A stretch of 64,000 bases of DNA from Massilia sp. 9096 (GTDB taxonomy: Bacteria > Pseudomonadota > Gammaproteobacteria > Burkholderiales > Burkholderiaceae_D), in contig NZ_JQNN01000001.1 of NCBI RefSeq assembly GCF_000745265.1, positions 2,976,001 through 3,040,000 on the forward strand. Direction: 5' to 3'. Of the stretch, positions 43,918 through 52,701 are shown piece by piece. A program made the translations under genes and the position numbers. The notes under the pieces were generated by a model. It had not been told where the DNA came from, did not search any database, and worked only from the letters and a program-made list of their open reading frames with translations. Numbering within the stretch: the stretch's first letter is position 1; each line of letters begins with the position of its first letter.

Positions 43918-45558
43918 ATGCGCCAACCTCTTCTCACCAGCACCGCCGCCTACCAGGCGCTCCAGAACCATGCCGCCAAGGCGCGCGATTGGCAGATGCG
44001 CGACCTGTTCGCGCAGGATCCACAGCGCTTCGAGCGTTTGTCCGTCGAAGCCGCCGGTCTCTTCCTAGACTATTCAAAAAACCGTCTGGACGGGCGCACG
44101 CTTGAACTGCTGAAAACGCTGGTCCAGGAGCGCGGCGTCGAGCGCCTGCGCGACGCCATGTTTGCCGGCGAGAAGATCAACCTGACCGAAGGCCGCGCCG
44201 TCCTGCACACCGCACTGCGCGCCCCGCGCGACCGACAGATCACGGTCGACGGCCAGGACGTCGGCGCCGACGTGCACGCCGTGCTCGACCACGTCAAGAC
44301 CTTCAGCGACGCCGTGCGTAACGGCGACTGGGTCGGCCATACCGGCAAACAGATCACCGACGTGATCAACATCGGCATCGGCGGCTCCGACCTCGGCCCG
44401 AAGATGGTTTGCCTGGCGCTGCGCCAGTTCGCCCATCCGCGCCTGACGATGCACTTCGTCTCGAACGTCGACGGGCACGACATGGACGCGGCGCTGTCGC
44501 GCGTGAATCCGGAAACCACGCTGTTCATCATCGCGTCGAAAACCTTCACGACGGCCGAGACCATGATGAACGCGAACACCGCGCGCCAGTGGTTCCTGCA
44601 GAGCGCCGGCGAAGAAGCGCTGGCCAGGCACTTCGTCGCGGTCTCGACCAACGTCGAAGCCATCAAGAAGTTCGGCATCGACCCGGCCAACATGTTCCCG
44701 TTCTGGGACTGGGTGGGCGGGCGTTATTCGGTGTGGTCGGCGATCGGCCTGCCGGTCGCGCTGTGCGTGGGCTTCGGCTACTTCAGCGATTTCCTCGCGG
44801 GCGCGCACGCGATGGACGAGCACTTCCGCAACGCCCCGATCGAACAGAACCTGCCGACCATCCTCGCCTTGATCGGCTTCTGGAACCGCGAGTTCCTGGA
44901 CTGCGCCTCGGTCTCGATCGCGCCCTACCACCAGGACCTGAACCGCTTCCCGGCCTACCTGCAGCAGCTCGAGATGGAAAGCAACGGCAAGCGCGTCACG
45001 CGCGCCGGCGACGTCATCACCGACTATGAGACCTGCCCGACCATCTGGGGCGACGTCGGCACCAACGGCCAGCACGCCTACTTCCAGCTGCTGCACCAGG
45101 GCACCGACGTCACGCCGATCGACTTCATCGCCGCGCTGCGCCCGGCCCACGAGTTCCACAACCACCACGCCGCGCTGCTGGCCAATTGCTTCGCCCAGTC
45201 GGAAGCCTTCATGAAGGGCAAGACGGCGGATGAAGTCCGCCAGGACCTGGCCGGCCAACCGGCGGACGAGATCGAGCGCCTGGCGCCGCACAAGACCTTC
45301 CCCGGCAACCGCCCGAGCAACACGATCCTGATGGAGTACCTGACCCCGGCCACGCTGGGCGCCCTGGTCGCGCTGTACGAACACAAGACCTTCGTGCAGG
45401 GCGCGCTGTGGGACGTCAACAGCTTCGACCAGTGGGGCGTCGAGCTGGGCAAGGTGCTGGCCAAGAAGATCGAGGCGGAGCTCAACGGCGAGGCGCAACC
45501 GGCCCAGCACGACAGTTCGACCAATGGCCTGATCGCACGCGCGAAGGCTGCAGTTTAA
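43918..45558 (+). CDS. pgi: Glucose-6-phosphate isomerase
   Basis: Interconverts glucose-6-phosphate and fructose-6-phosphate. A 546-residue enzyme with [33 protein letters not shown], the catalytic Glu in QLEMESNGK, His in [15 protein letters not shown] and the C-terminal [15 protein letters not shown] use MRQPLLTS at 43918; an ATG eight codons upstream lies in the promoter region. The next gene begins 12 bases after its stop. HexR operator upstream. Confidence 0.96.
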   Translation: MRQPLLTSTAAYQALQNHAAKARDWQMRDLFAQDPQRFERLSVEAAGLFLDYSKNRLDGRTLELLKTLVQERGVERLRDAMFAGEKINLTEGRAVLHTALRAPRDRQITVDGQDVGADVHAVLDHVKTFSDAVRNGDWVGHTGKQITDVINIGIGGSDLGPKMVCLALRQFAHPRLTMHFVSNVDGHDMDAALSRVNPETTLFIIASKTFTTAETMMNANTARQWFLQSAGEEALARHFVAVSTNVEAIKKFGIDPANMFPFWDWVGGRYSVWSAIGLPVALCVGFGYFSDFLAGAHAMDEHFRNAPIEQNLPTILALIGFWNREFLDCASVSIAPYHQDLNRFPAYLQQLEMESNGKRVTRAGDVITDYETCPTIWGDVGTNGQHAYFQLLHQGTDVTPIDFIAALRPAHEFHNHHAALLANCFAQSEAFMKGKTADEVRQDLAGQPADEIERLAPHKTFPGNRPSNTILMEYLTPATLGALVALYEHKTFVQGALWDVNSFDQWGVELGKVLAKKIEAELNGEAQPAQHDSSTNGLIARAKAAV

Positions 45559-45570
45559 AAAGGACTCAAG

Positions 45571-46467
45571 ATGAAAACCGAAGGCTTCACCATCGTCCAC
45601 GACGAAGCGATGCAGACCGGCGAGTGCCCGGTGTGGCACCCGGTCGAGTCGGCGCTGTACTGGGTCGACATCGAAGGCAAGACCGTGCACCGCCTGCACC
45701 CGGCCAGCGGCAAGCACTCGGCATGGCAGACGCCGACCGAGCCGTCGGCCGTCGCACCCGACGAGGACAACAACCTGATCGTGGCCACGCGCGCCGGCCT
45801 GCTCTACCTGAACACGGTCGACGGCAGCATCACCGAACTGGCCGCTGCGCCATACGACACCAAGATCCAGCGCTTCAACGACGGTCGCGTCGACCCGGCC
45901 GGGCGCTTCTGGGTCGGCACCATTTATGAGCCGCGCGACCATCCCCGCGCCGAGATGCACGTGTTCGAGAAAGGCCGGCTGCGCCAGGCCTCGCTAGCGG
46001 CCACGACCAACTCGAACGGCCTGGCCTGGAGCCCGGACGGCAAGACCATGTACCACGCCGACACCACCAGCCACCGCGTCGACTGCTACGACTACGACGC
46101 GCGCACCGGCACGCCCGCCAACGGGCGCAACCTGGTCACCTTCGAGGCCGACAAGACCTCGGGCACCTACGGCGGCCGTCCGGACGGCGCGGCCATGGAC
46201 AGCGAAGGCAACTACTGGGTCTGCATGTTCGAGGGCGGCCGCATCCTGAAACTATCGCCAACCGGCGAACTGCTGCAGCAGATCGACTTGCCGCTGCGCT
46301 GCCCAACCTGCATCGCCTTCGGCGGGCCGGACCTGCGCACCCTGTACGTCACCAGCGCCGCCAAGGAGCGCTCGAACGCGGAACTCGAACAGTTCCCGGC
46401 CAGCGGCAAGGTGCTGGCGTTTGCGGTGGACGTGGCGGGGCTGCCGCAGCCGGAGTACCGCGACTGA
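45571..46467 (+). CDS. SMP-30/gluconolactonase family protein
   Basis: A 298-residue six-bladed propeller metalloenzyme. Metal ligands are visible: Glu in QTGECPVWHP, Asn in TTNSNGLAWSPDGKTMY, and Asp in GGRPDGAAMDSEGNYWVCMFEGG. It hydrolyses sugar lactones; next to pgi and in the HexR block, 6-phosphogluconolactone or gluconolactone is a natural substrate, and no pgl gene is otherwise visible. AAAGGA precedes the ATG. Likely co-transcribed with pgi. Confidence 0.9.
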   Translation: MKTEGFTIVHDEAMQTGECPVWHPVESALYWVDIEGKTVHRLHPASGKHSAWQTPTEPSAVAPDEDNNLIVATRAGLLYLNTVDGSITELAAAPYDTKIQRFNDGRVDPAGRFWVGTIYEPRDHPRAEMHVFEKGRLRQASLAATTNSNGLAWSPDGKTMYHADTTSHRVDCYDYDARTGTPANGRNLVTFEADKTSGTYGGRPDGAAMDSEGNYWVCMFEGGRILKLSPTGELLQQIDLPLRCPTCIAFGGPDLRTLYVTSAAKERSNAELEQFPASGKVLAFAVDVAGLPQPEYRD

Positions 46468-46515
46468 CGGCGCGGGTTTGGGCGCCGCCTTGGTGGCGCC
46501 TTGGAGCGCGAAGAA

Positions 46516-46553
46516 ACCGGAACGCCTTCAAATGCTAGGCGTCCGGATTTCCC
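46516..46553 (+). terminator. Candidate terminator after the pgi-lactonase unit
   Basis: CCGGAACGCC can pair with GGCGTCCGG (one bulge) around an 11-base loop, followed by ATTTCC. A second hairpin, GGCGCC-GCCTTGGT-GGCGCC, precedes it at about 46480-46500. The T tract is short. Confidence 0.4.
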
Positions 46554-46555
46554 CG

Positions 46556-47059
46556 TCACTCCGATACCGGCCTCAAAAAACCGCCGAATTCCTTTTTGAG
46601 TAACGCCAGCTTGGGGTCGATATAAGTGGCGCAGAACGGACCACCCGCATGCTTTTCGGCGTAGCGTTGAAAGCGCTCGTCCGATGCCCTGAAGGCTCGA
46701 AACGGTAGGACATGGGTAACAAGAGGCGCATCGAATCCCGTTCCGGCTTCCGTCAGGATGCGCCGTGCAGCCTCGGCCTGGGCATCATCCATCACGTAAA
46801 TTGCGCTGCGATACTTCTGCCGCATAGCGTGGTTCGAGGTGCTTGAATGCGTCCGCAAATGGATCTCGATCAGCGACCCGAGCGAGATGTTCTCTGGTTG
46901 AAACGTGAGCACCACGGCTTCGGAGAAATCGTCGTCAGGCGCATCGGCGCGGATGAATCCTTGCTCTACCTGGATAACACCACGCAGCGAAGCGAACACG
47001 GCTTCCGTGCACCAGTGGCAACCTCCACCAAAGCCAATTCTTTCCACGTCAGTAGGCAT
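46556..47059 (-). CDS. Peptide-methionine (S)-S-oxide reductase, GCHWC subtype
   Basis: A 167-residue MsrA-fold enzyme that repairs methionine-S-sulfoxide. The active site reads GFGGGCHWCTEAVF, with His where classic MsrA has Phe (GCFWC); HSSTSNHAMRQKYRSAIYV is also typical of this subtype. It is shorter than usual MsrA, ending soon after DPKLALLKKEFGGFLRP. The base composition here drops relative to pgi, and it begins an accessory block. No MsrB is adjacent. Confidence 0.88.
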   Translation of the reverse strand: MPTDVERIGFGGGCHWCTEAVFASLRGVIQVEQGFIRADAPDDDFSEAVVLTFQPENISLGSLIEIHLRTHSSTSNHAMRQKYRSAIYVMDDAQAEAARRILTEAGTGFDAPLVTHVLPFRAFRASDERFQRYAEKHAGGPFCATYIDPKLALLKKEFGGFLRPVSE

Positions 47060-47173
47060 GCATCATTTTAGCTTGTAAGCTGAATTGGCGATGATGACAC
47101 AGCCTGTCAAAGCTTGCCAAGCGAGAGGTTCTCATACACCGTCGAGCTTGCTGTCAAAGCTACGGATGTGGAT

Positions 47174-47231
47174 GTCCGCTTCGGGTCGGTTGCGGCCTGT
47201 CGCGACCGTCAGCGACCGACCCAAAGCGGAC
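47174..47231. repeat. Palindromic intergenic repeat, copy a
   Basis: GTCCGCTTCGGGTCGGT and ACCGACCCAAAGCGGAC are inverted 17-base ends (16 match) around 24 bases. Related copies are at 48393-48454, 48787-48889 and 49541-49600. No coding capacity. Confidence 0.75.
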
Positions 47232-47245
47232 GATGTGCTTTCTAT

Positions 47246-47764
47246 TTATTGCCGCGTGGGTAGATGTTCGATCAGAACGTTGAGTGTCACGCTGTCCTCG
47301 TTGCCGTCTGCGAGTGATCGTAGGTCGACACCACTAACGATCCCGCCATGTCGGAACGCCTTGACTTGCGCTACTTCCCGGCCATCCTTGACTGTGACAG
47401 GGGCCCACTCGACGAACCCTGGCTTCATGTGCACGAGGATGGGTTCATGAGTGATCGGAAAATGCGTACCTCCCCATTCGCCAATTCGGGTATCGAACGA
47501 ATGCGGTCCAGGTTGCATATCGCCGAGTAGCGCTCTATCAACTACGAATTCGGTCTTCTCACAGCCTCCTTCGTTTGAAACACAGACATATGCAGTTCCG
47601 TCACGACCGCGATGGCTGTTAGCCGCACAAGGGTCCGCGCAGTACTGGCCGCCGCGTGGTTCTAAGGTCACGCGCTCGACATGCGCAACAAAAAGCGATT
47701 CCTGTGCATTCGCCACAGTACAGGTGGCCAAAGCCAGCACTACGCCCAAGAGTGATATTTTCAT
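47246..47764 (-). CDS. Exported protein of unknown function
   Basis: A 172-residue protein with a signal peptide (ISLLGVVLALATCTVANAQ). The mature part has a Cys-rich start (GQYCADPCAANSHRGRDGTAYVCVSNEGGCEK), then VHMKPGFVEWAPVTVKDGREVAQVKAF. I do not recognise it. The start with GGTGGAG was chosen over a longer frame whose N-terminus looks random. Part of the A/T-richer block between the lactonase gene and zwf. Confidence 0.65.
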   Translation of the reverse strand: MKISLLGVVLALATCTVANAQESLFVAHVERVTLEPRGGQYCADPCAANSHRGRDGTAYVCVSNEGGCEKTEFVVDRALLGDMQPGPHSFDTRIGEWGGTHFPITHEPILVHMKPGFVEWAPVTVKDGREVAQVKAFRHGGIVSGVDLRSLADGNEDSVTLNVLIEHLPTRQ

Positions 47765-47930
47765 GGCTCCACCGATAAAGCAAAACGAACATGACTTTCT
47801 CCTGACGAGTTTTATGGCCGCTATTGGCCGGCAGCGGACGGTCGAGCAAGGATAGCAGGTTGCTGGTCTGACAAACTCTCGAATTGTCTCCACAAGCTGC
47901 TTCCGACCAAAGCACACCTTGGCACAGCCC

Positions 47931-48341
47931 CTATTGGGGCGACTGTGGGAAGTGAGGAATTGCCGGATCAAGGCATACCCATTGCTGCGCATTAGCGGTA
48001 TAGATGTCGAGCATGGGTTTGAAATCGGCAGTATCGTCCAATGAGGGAAATCGGATCGACGTGAATTGTGGATTTGCTTCGCTGGTCGTGAACAAGGGAG
48101 TGCCACAGTCGGCGCAAAAGCTACGGGTGGCGAGCCCACCGCTGCTTGCAGTCACAGCGTAGGTTTTCGGTGTACCGCTAACCCGAAGATCTGCGGCCAT
48201 GACAACGATACCGGACGCAAAAGGTGCGCCACTGGAGAGCTGGCAATCGCTGCAATGGCAACTGATCATGGCAATAGGCTCTCGCGCACTCGTGTAGCGG
48301 ATCGATCCGCATGCACATCTGCCTGAAATAGGAATTTTCAT
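47931..48341 (-). CDS. GFA family protein (CENP-V/GFA zinc domain)
   Basis: A 136-residue protein with the GFA zinc-binding Cys: GRCACGSIRY, MISCHCSDCQLSSGAPFASG and RSFCADCGTPLF. The family is named for glutathione-dependent formaldehyde activation, but most members have no proven function. Full length. The neighbours are unrelated accessory genes. Confidence 0.9.
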   Translation of the reverse strand: MKIPISGRCACGSIRYTSAREPIAMISCHCSDCQLSSGAPFASGIVVMAADLRVSGTPKTYAVTASSGGLATRSFCADCGTPLFTTSEANPQFTSIRFPSLDDTADFKPMLDIYTANAQQWVCLDPAIPHFPQSPQ

Positions 48342-48392
48342 TTTATGGGTTGTTATCGATAAAATTCAACTGCATCGGCTGACCACGTAGCC

Positions 48393-48454
48393 GTTCGCTT
48401 CTGGCCGATTGCAGACCTGCAGCTACGTCAGCTCCCGACCTGAAGCAGACGTTC
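48393..48454. repeat. Palindromic intergenic repeat, copy b
   Basis: GTTCGCTTCTGGCCGATT through TGAAGCAGACGTTC; about 85% identical by eye to copy d over some 58 bases. It touches the stop of the next minus-strand gene. Confidence 0.7.
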
Positions 48455-48782
48455 ATAGATCGTGTATGACGACTACGGCCCAATCGTTCCAGTTGGTCGC
48501 ACCTAACGAAGACTCGACTGCTCCACTGTGACGAGCTATCCACCATGCCTTAACGATCAAATAGTCGTCCGCACTCAGAGAGAACGGTTTCCAAGGCGGC
48601 ATTCGTTGGTCTTGGTCGCATGGATCGGTTCCTGCCCGTAAAAACTCGTTTAAAAACTGGCGCGGAGGGAAATACCCAGACGTTGCAACAATGCCAAATA
48701 CACCGAATCGCACAGCTTCATTGCTGAGCAGAACTTCTTTCGCTAATTTAACGCTGTCAGAGGTCATCGTCTTGAGGTTCAT
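48453..48782 (-). CDS. Hypothetical protein
   Basis: A 109-residue soluble protein (MNLKTMTSDSVKLAKEVLL...PWKPFSLSADDYLIVKAWWIARH...NWNDWAVVVIHDL) without signal or membrane segment. I do not recognise it. It is bracketed by two copies of the palindromic repeat, which overlap its very end and lie five bases upstream of its start, so its promoter would lie within a repeat. Codon use is less GC-biased than that of core genes. Confidence 0.5.
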   Translation of the reverse strand: MNLKTMTSDSVKLAKEVLLSNEAVRFGVFGIVATSGYFPPRQFLNEFLRAGTDPCDQDQRMPPWKPFSLSADDYLIVKAWWIARHSGAVESSLGATNWNDWAVVVIHDL

Positions 48783-48786
48783 GCGT

Positions 48787-48889
48787 GTCCGCTTTTGGCC
48801 GAACTCAGCCGTCCAGGTCAGCATAGCAGGTTGACTGAGCGGAAACATCACGAACGGTCACGACAGGCAGGAACCGACCCAAAGCGGAC
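48787..48889. repeat. Palindromic intergenic repeat, copy c (expanded)
   Basis: Ends GTCCGCTTTTGGCCG and ACCGACCCAAAGCGGAC are inverted relatives separated by about 70 bases, making a longer version of copies a, b and d. Confidence 0.6.
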
Positions 48890-48925
48890 CTAGCTCGAAA
48901 TGCCAGGCGATAATGGCCTCAACAC

Positions 48926-49366
48926 TTAGATAATCTGAATCTGAGCTGGATCTGATACGGGAATTTGCGTCTGATAATAGTACTTGTCACTACGCTGACC
49001 ATTGCTATCGAAGAACCAGATGGTCACGCGTTGAGCACGCCCCTTTACCAAGATATGCTTACCAGTGGCGAACTTCGACAGGTCTCCACCGAATACGGCC
49101 TCAACCTTCATCCGTGCGGCTGGAGAAATTGCAATCGAAATGTTCCTTTGGTCGCGGTAGTCCAATTCGGAGTTGAGATACGTGACATCGTGCTGGCTCC
49201 CGACCGCTCGCACCTGCAGGGCTACCGTTGTGAATACTGGTTGAGTTGCTGATTCTGCGGCCATTGATATAACTTGCTGTGGGCTGTTCGCGGCTTGCGG
49301 AGAAGGTGTCTGGCTAGCACAACCAGTTAAAAAAAGCCCCATGAGTAGAACACTTTTGACTGTCAT
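48926..49366 (-). CDS. Lipoprotein of unknown function
   Basis: A 146-residue protein with a signal ending LMGLFLTGCASQ (lipobox). The mature part has a Ser/Gln/Pro linker and a beta-rich domain (TTVALQVRAVGSQHDVTYLNSELDYRDQRNISIAISPAARMKVEAVFG). I do not recognise the family; TYLNSELDYRDQRNISI suggests an OB-like fold, as in small stress lipoproteins, but this is a guess. Confidence 0.65.
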   Translation of the reverse strand: MTVKSVLLMGLFLTGCASQTPSPQAANSPQQVISMAAESATQPVFTTVALQVRAVGSQHDVTYLNSELDYRDQRNISIAISPAARMKVEAVFGGDLSKFATGKHILVKGRAQRVTIWFFDSNGQRSDKYYYQTQIPVSDPAQIQII

Positions 49367-49540
49367 CGCATCGTCCTTAGCTGAGTTGTCTATGGTCCCG
49401 AACGCTAGTAAGCATCGGCCACGGCAAGAAATTGTATAGCGAACTCATGGCGTCAACTCTCACCAAATATTGCTCGTTTGGTCAGACGTGGCTGCGCTAC
49501 ACGGAAATGCTTTACGTTCGATTGGTTTTTTGGCGACCGA

Positions 49541-49600
49541 CCGCTTCTGGCCGATTCCAGACGTACGACTACGTCTGCTTCCGACCCGAAGCAGACGTTC
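49541..49600. repeat. Palindromic intergenic repeat, copy d
   Basis: Contains an 11-bp perfect stem, ACGTCTGCTTC-CGACCC-GAAGCAGACGT (49571-49598), preceded by CCGCTTCTGGCCGATT. Closest to copy b. It produces spurious short ORFs when translated. Confidence 0.75.
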
Positions 49601-49647
49601 AAACTTTGTAGAGCGCATGAGTTCGGCGAAGTCCTAGCAGCGGTTTT

Positions 49648-49947
49648 CTACAAGTCTATGGTTTGACGTTGGTTGACGAGCTTCGCGTAGAAAGTACCTT
49701 CATCCGAGTAAGAGGATGCGAAGCTGACTTCATAATCCGCGAGTGCCCACTTCCGATCAGAAATGTCTGTGACTGTGCAGTTGCACCCAAGCGGTGACGG
49801 CAAAACGAACCCGTCCTTCAAGGTCACTCCAGCGAATTCGATCCAATTGAAACCGTCCAAAAATAGGCAGATCCTGCCGCAACTTTGGCTCTGCGGGTCA
49901 ATCTCAAGATACGCTTTCAAAACGTTTCCGCGAGCCACTTCACTCAT
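49648..49947 (-). CDS. Hypothetical protein
   Basis: A 99-residue soluble protein (LKAYLEIDPQSQSCGRICLFLDGFNWIEFAGVTLKDGF...KWALADYEVSFASSYSDEGTFYAKLVNQ) with three Cys and mixed alpha/beta character. Codon use is clearly less GC-rich than the core genes. The size and acidic, aromatic content recall small immunity proteins, but no toxin gene is near and I assign no function. Confidence 0.5.
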   Translation of the reverse strand: MSEVARGNVLKAYLEIDPQSQSCGRICLFLDGFNWIEFAGVTLKDGFVLPSPLGCNCTVTDISDRKWALADYEVSFASSYSDEGTFYAKLVNQRQTIDL

Positions 49948-50031
49948 TTCATAAAGTCCTTAAAAATCCCAGAATCACTTGTGGACCGAGCGGAGTCGTT
50001 GGACATCGAAGGTCCGCTCCTGGCCTTGGAT

Positions 50032-50133
50032 TCAACTGGTCGACGCAACAAGTTGGCTGAATCGTTCAGCGGGTGTTTGGTATTCTAAAGTCTTCCTTGG
50101 CCGCTCATTCAGTTTGCGGGCAACTTCATTGAA
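50032..50133 (-). pseudogene. IS30-family transposase remnant (C-terminus)
   Basis: The 33 residues before a stop read FNEVARKLNERPRKTLEYQTPAERF followed by SQLVASTS. LNxRPRKTLxYxTPAE is the conserved end of IS30 transposases. Upstream sequence in this frame is not transposase, so the element is a truncated scar. It lies at the right edge of the accessory block, 120 bases before the zwf operators. Confidence 0.75.
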
Positions 50134-50254
50134 TGGTCCGCACACCCATATCCGCCATCGGCACGCGCCACCCCTGTGCGCGCCGGCTGGCAAGGTGATG
50201 TGGCACCATATCACCTCGCTTCGCCATCCTGCGCCCTTCTTACCCGTGAGCTCA

Positions 50255-50269
50255 CGTAGTAAAATTTCT
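50255..50269. promoter_or_regulatory. HexR-type operator 1 at zwf
   Basis: CGTAGTAAAATTTCT shares the GTAGTAAAATTT core with the edd operator and lies 32 bases upstream of a perfect HexR palindrome. Confidence 0.65.
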
Positions 50270-50286
50270 TGCGCGATCGATAATCG

Positions 50287-50301
50287 TGTAGTAAATTTAC
50301 A
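50287..50301. promoter_or_regulatory. HexR-type operator 2 at zwf
   Basis: TGTAGTAAATTTACA fits the HexR consensus TGTARTnnnAYTACA at nearly every position and is 23 bases before the zwf ATG, overlapping a possible -10 (TAAATT, with TTGCGC 17 bases upstream). Confidence 0.82.
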
Positions 50302-50324
50302 GTAACTTATTCTCGACCGATACC

Positions 50325-51818
50325 ATGGCAATTTCCGACTTCGACCTCGTTTTCTTCGGCGGCAGCGGCGACCTCGCAATGCGCAAGCTGCTCCCCGCCA
50401 TGTATGCGCGCGACGTGGCGCACGACCTGCCGGCCAGCGCGCGCATCATCTGCGTGGGACGCGAAGACCTGTCACAGGAAGCCTTCCTGCACATGATCGA
50501 AACGAACTCGAAGCCGCACATCAAGGAAAACGTGGACGAGGGGGCCTGGCGCGATTTCCTCGCCCGCATCACCTGGGTGCAGCTGGACGCCGGCAACCCC
50601 GCCAGCTACGGCGCGCTGGCCGATGCATTGCGTCCGGACACCGGCATGTCGCGTTCGACCGATACCGGCCTGACCCGGGTCTACTACCTGGCCACGCCGC
50701 CGGCCCTGTTCGCGCGCATCTGCGACAACCTGGCCAAGGCCGGGCTGGTCACGCCGGCCTCGCGCGTGGTGCTGGAAAAGCCGCTCGGCCGCGACCTCGA
50801 ATCGGCCAAGCAGATCAACGCCGACGTCGGCCGCGTCTTCGCCGAATCGCAGATCTACCGGATCGACCACTACCTCGGCAAGGAGACCGTGCAGAACCTG
50901 CTGGCGCTGCGCTTCGGTAACATCCTGTTCGAGCCGCTGTGGCGGCGCGAGTGGATCAGCGACGTGCAGATCACCATCGCCGAAAAGCTCGGCGTCGGCA
51001 ACCGCCTCGGCTACTACGACACCTCGGGCGCGTTGCGCGACATGCTGCAGAACCACCTGCTGCAGCTGCTGTGCATCGTGGCGATGGAGCCGCCGGCCTC
51101 GATCTCGCCGGACGCCGTGCGCGACGCCAAGCTGCAGGTGCTGCGCTCGCTCAAGCGCTTCACGCCGACCACGCTGTCGCAGAACATCGTGCGCGGCCAG
51201 TACCGCGCCGGCTACATCGACGGCCAGCAGGTGCCGGGCTACCGCGAAGAGCCGAACGCGCCGCAGCATTCCAAGACCGAGACCTTCGTCGCGATGAAGG
51301 CCGAGATCGACACCTGGCGCTGGGCCGGCGTGCCGTTCTACCTGCGCACCGGCAAGCGCATGGCCGACCGTCTGGCCGAGATCGTCGTGCGCTTCAAGCA
51401 GATCCCGCACTCGATCTTCAACCAGCCGACGTCCAGCTTCCAGCCCAACAGCCTGGTGATCCGCCTGCAGCCGGACGAAGGCCTGTCGATGAACCTGATG
51501 GCCAAGACCCCGGGCGACTCGATGCGCCTGAAGCAGGCCGAGCTCGAACTCGACTTCCGCGAGCAGTTCAAGTCGCCGCGCATGGAAGCCTACGAGCGCC
51601 TGCTGCTGGACGTCCTGCGCGGCCAGCTGACCCTGTTCATGCGCGGCGACGAGCTGGAAGCGGCGTGGGAATGGGTCGAGCCGATCCTGGACCACTGGGA
51701 ACAGGACGACACCACCCCGGCGCCGTACAGCTCGGGCACCTGGGGTCCGGCCGCGGCATCCGCCCTGATCGGCCGCGACGGCCTGCAGTGGCGCGAAGAA
51801 GCGCTGCCGGAAGACTGA
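50325..51818 (+). CDS. zwf: Glucose-6-phosphate dehydrogenase
   Basis: Oxidises glucose-6-phosphate to 6-phosphogluconolactone with NADP, feeding edd/eda. A 497-residue enzyme with FFGGSGDLAMRKLLPA (dinucleotide loop), the substrate motif YRIDHYLGKETVQNL, and VPFYLRTGKRM. Full length. The next gene, a HexR-type regulator, begins 16 bases after its stop. Two HexR-like palindromes precede it, implying feedback by its neighbour in response to KDPG, the known HexR ligand. Confidence 0.96.
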   Translation: MAISDFDLVFFGGSGDLAMRKLLPAMYARDVAHDLPASARIICVGREDLSQEAFLHMIETNSKPHIKENVDEGAWRDFLARITWVQLDAGNPASYGALADALRPDTGMSRSTDTGLTRVYYLATPPALFARICDNLAKAGLVTPASRVVLEKPLGRDLESAKQINADVGRVFAESQIYRIDHYLGKETVQNLLALRFGNILFEPLWRREWISDVQITIAEKLGVGNRLGYYDTSGALRDMLQNHLLQLLCIVAMEPPASISPDAVRDAKLQVLRSLKRFTPTTLSQNIVRGQYRAGYIDGQQVPGYREEPNAPQHSKTETFVAMKAEIDTWRWAGVPFYLRTGKRMADRLAEIVVRFKQIPHSIFNQPTSSFQPNSLVIRLQPDEGLSMNLMAKTPGDSMRLKQAELELDFREQFKSPRMEAYERLLLDVLRGQLTLFMRGDELEAAWEWVEPILDHWEQDDTTPAPYSSGTWGPAAASALIGRDGLQWREEALPED

Positions 51819-51834
51819 CCGGAGCCCCCAGAAC

Positions 51835-52689
51835 GTGCTGCTCGATTCCATCCGCACCCAGCTCGACTCGCTCTCCAAGTCGGAGCGCAAGGTCGCGCTC
51901 GCGGTGCTGGCCGCGCCCGGCGCGACGGTCAGCCAGAACATCACCGCCCTGGCGCGCAACGCCCAGGTGTCGGAGCCGACCGTGGTGCGCTTTTGCCGCA
52001 CGCTCGGCTACGACGGCTGGCATGAGTTCAAGCTGAAACTGGCGCAAGGTCTGGCGCTGGCCCTGCCCGGCGCCAGCGAGCAGCCGGCCCAGGACGACCT
52101 GGCCGCCGACCTCGTCAATAAAATCTGCAGCCGCTCGATCAACACCCTGCTCGACCTGCGCAACAACATCAAACCCGAGCTGATCCAACAGGCGCTCGAC
52201 ATCCTGGCGCGCGCCAACAAGATCGAGATCTACGGCCAGGGCACCTCGGGCTTCGTGGCCGCCGACGCGCAACATAAATTCTTCCGCTCGGGCGTGCCGA
52301 CCGTCGCCTACACCGATCCGACCATCCACTCGATCGCCGCGGCGCTGCTGCGCGAAGGCGACGCGCTGGTCGCGATCTCGCAGCGCGGCAACAACCCGGC
52401 GCTGGTGCGCTCGGCCAAGCTGGCGCGCCGCGGCGGCGCAGAGGTGATCGTGCTGGCGCCGTCGGGCACACAGCTGGCCGACATGGCCAGCCTGCTGATC
52501 CCGATCGACCTGGTGTTCGCCACCGACCCGTACACGCCGATCTCCGCGCGCCTGGCCTACCTGGTCGTGATCGACGTGCTGGCGGTCGGCCTGGCGCTGC
52601 AGCGCGGTCCCGAGTTCCGCAAGAAGATGCAGAACGCGCAGAAGGCGCTGCAGGAATTCGACATGCAGTTCGATTCCTTTATCGGGTAA
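51835..52689 (+). CDS. hexR: HexR-type RpiR family regulator
   Basis: A 284-residue repressor: N-terminal helix-turn-helix (KVALAVLAAPGATVSQNITALARNAQVSEPTVVRFCRTLGYDGWHEFKLKLAQ) and C-terminal SIS sugar-phosphate domain (IEIYGQGTSGFVAADAQHKFFRSGVPTVAYTDP, LVAISQRGNNPALV). HexR binds TGTARTnnnAYTACA sites and releases them on KDPG. Its place after zwf and the presence of such sites at edd, pgi and zwf support the name. GTG start in the zwf transcript. Confidence 0.92.
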   Translation: MLLDSIRTQLDSLSKSERKVALAVLAAPGATVSQNITALARNAQVSEPTVVRFCRTLGYDGWHEFKLKLAQGLALALPGASEQPAQDDLAADLVNKICSRSINTLLDLRNNIKPELIQQALDILARANKIEIYGQGTSGFVAADAQHKFFRSGVPTVAYTDPTIHSIAAALLREGDALVAISQRGNNPALVRSAKLARRGGAEVIVLAPSGTQLADMASLLIPIDLVFATDPYTPISARLAYLVVIDVLAVGLALQRGPEFRKKMQNAQKALQEFDMQFDSFIG

Positions 52690-52701
52690 CTGAGCGGCTG
52701 A

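Noticed and set aside
47085..47450. Plus-strand 121-codon frame in the accessory block
   Set aside because: It reads through palindromic repeat copy a and antisense to an exported protein gene.
49478..49666. Plus-strand 62-codon frame
   Set aside because: Its middle is the translation of repeat copy d; short ORFs of this kind arise from repeats.
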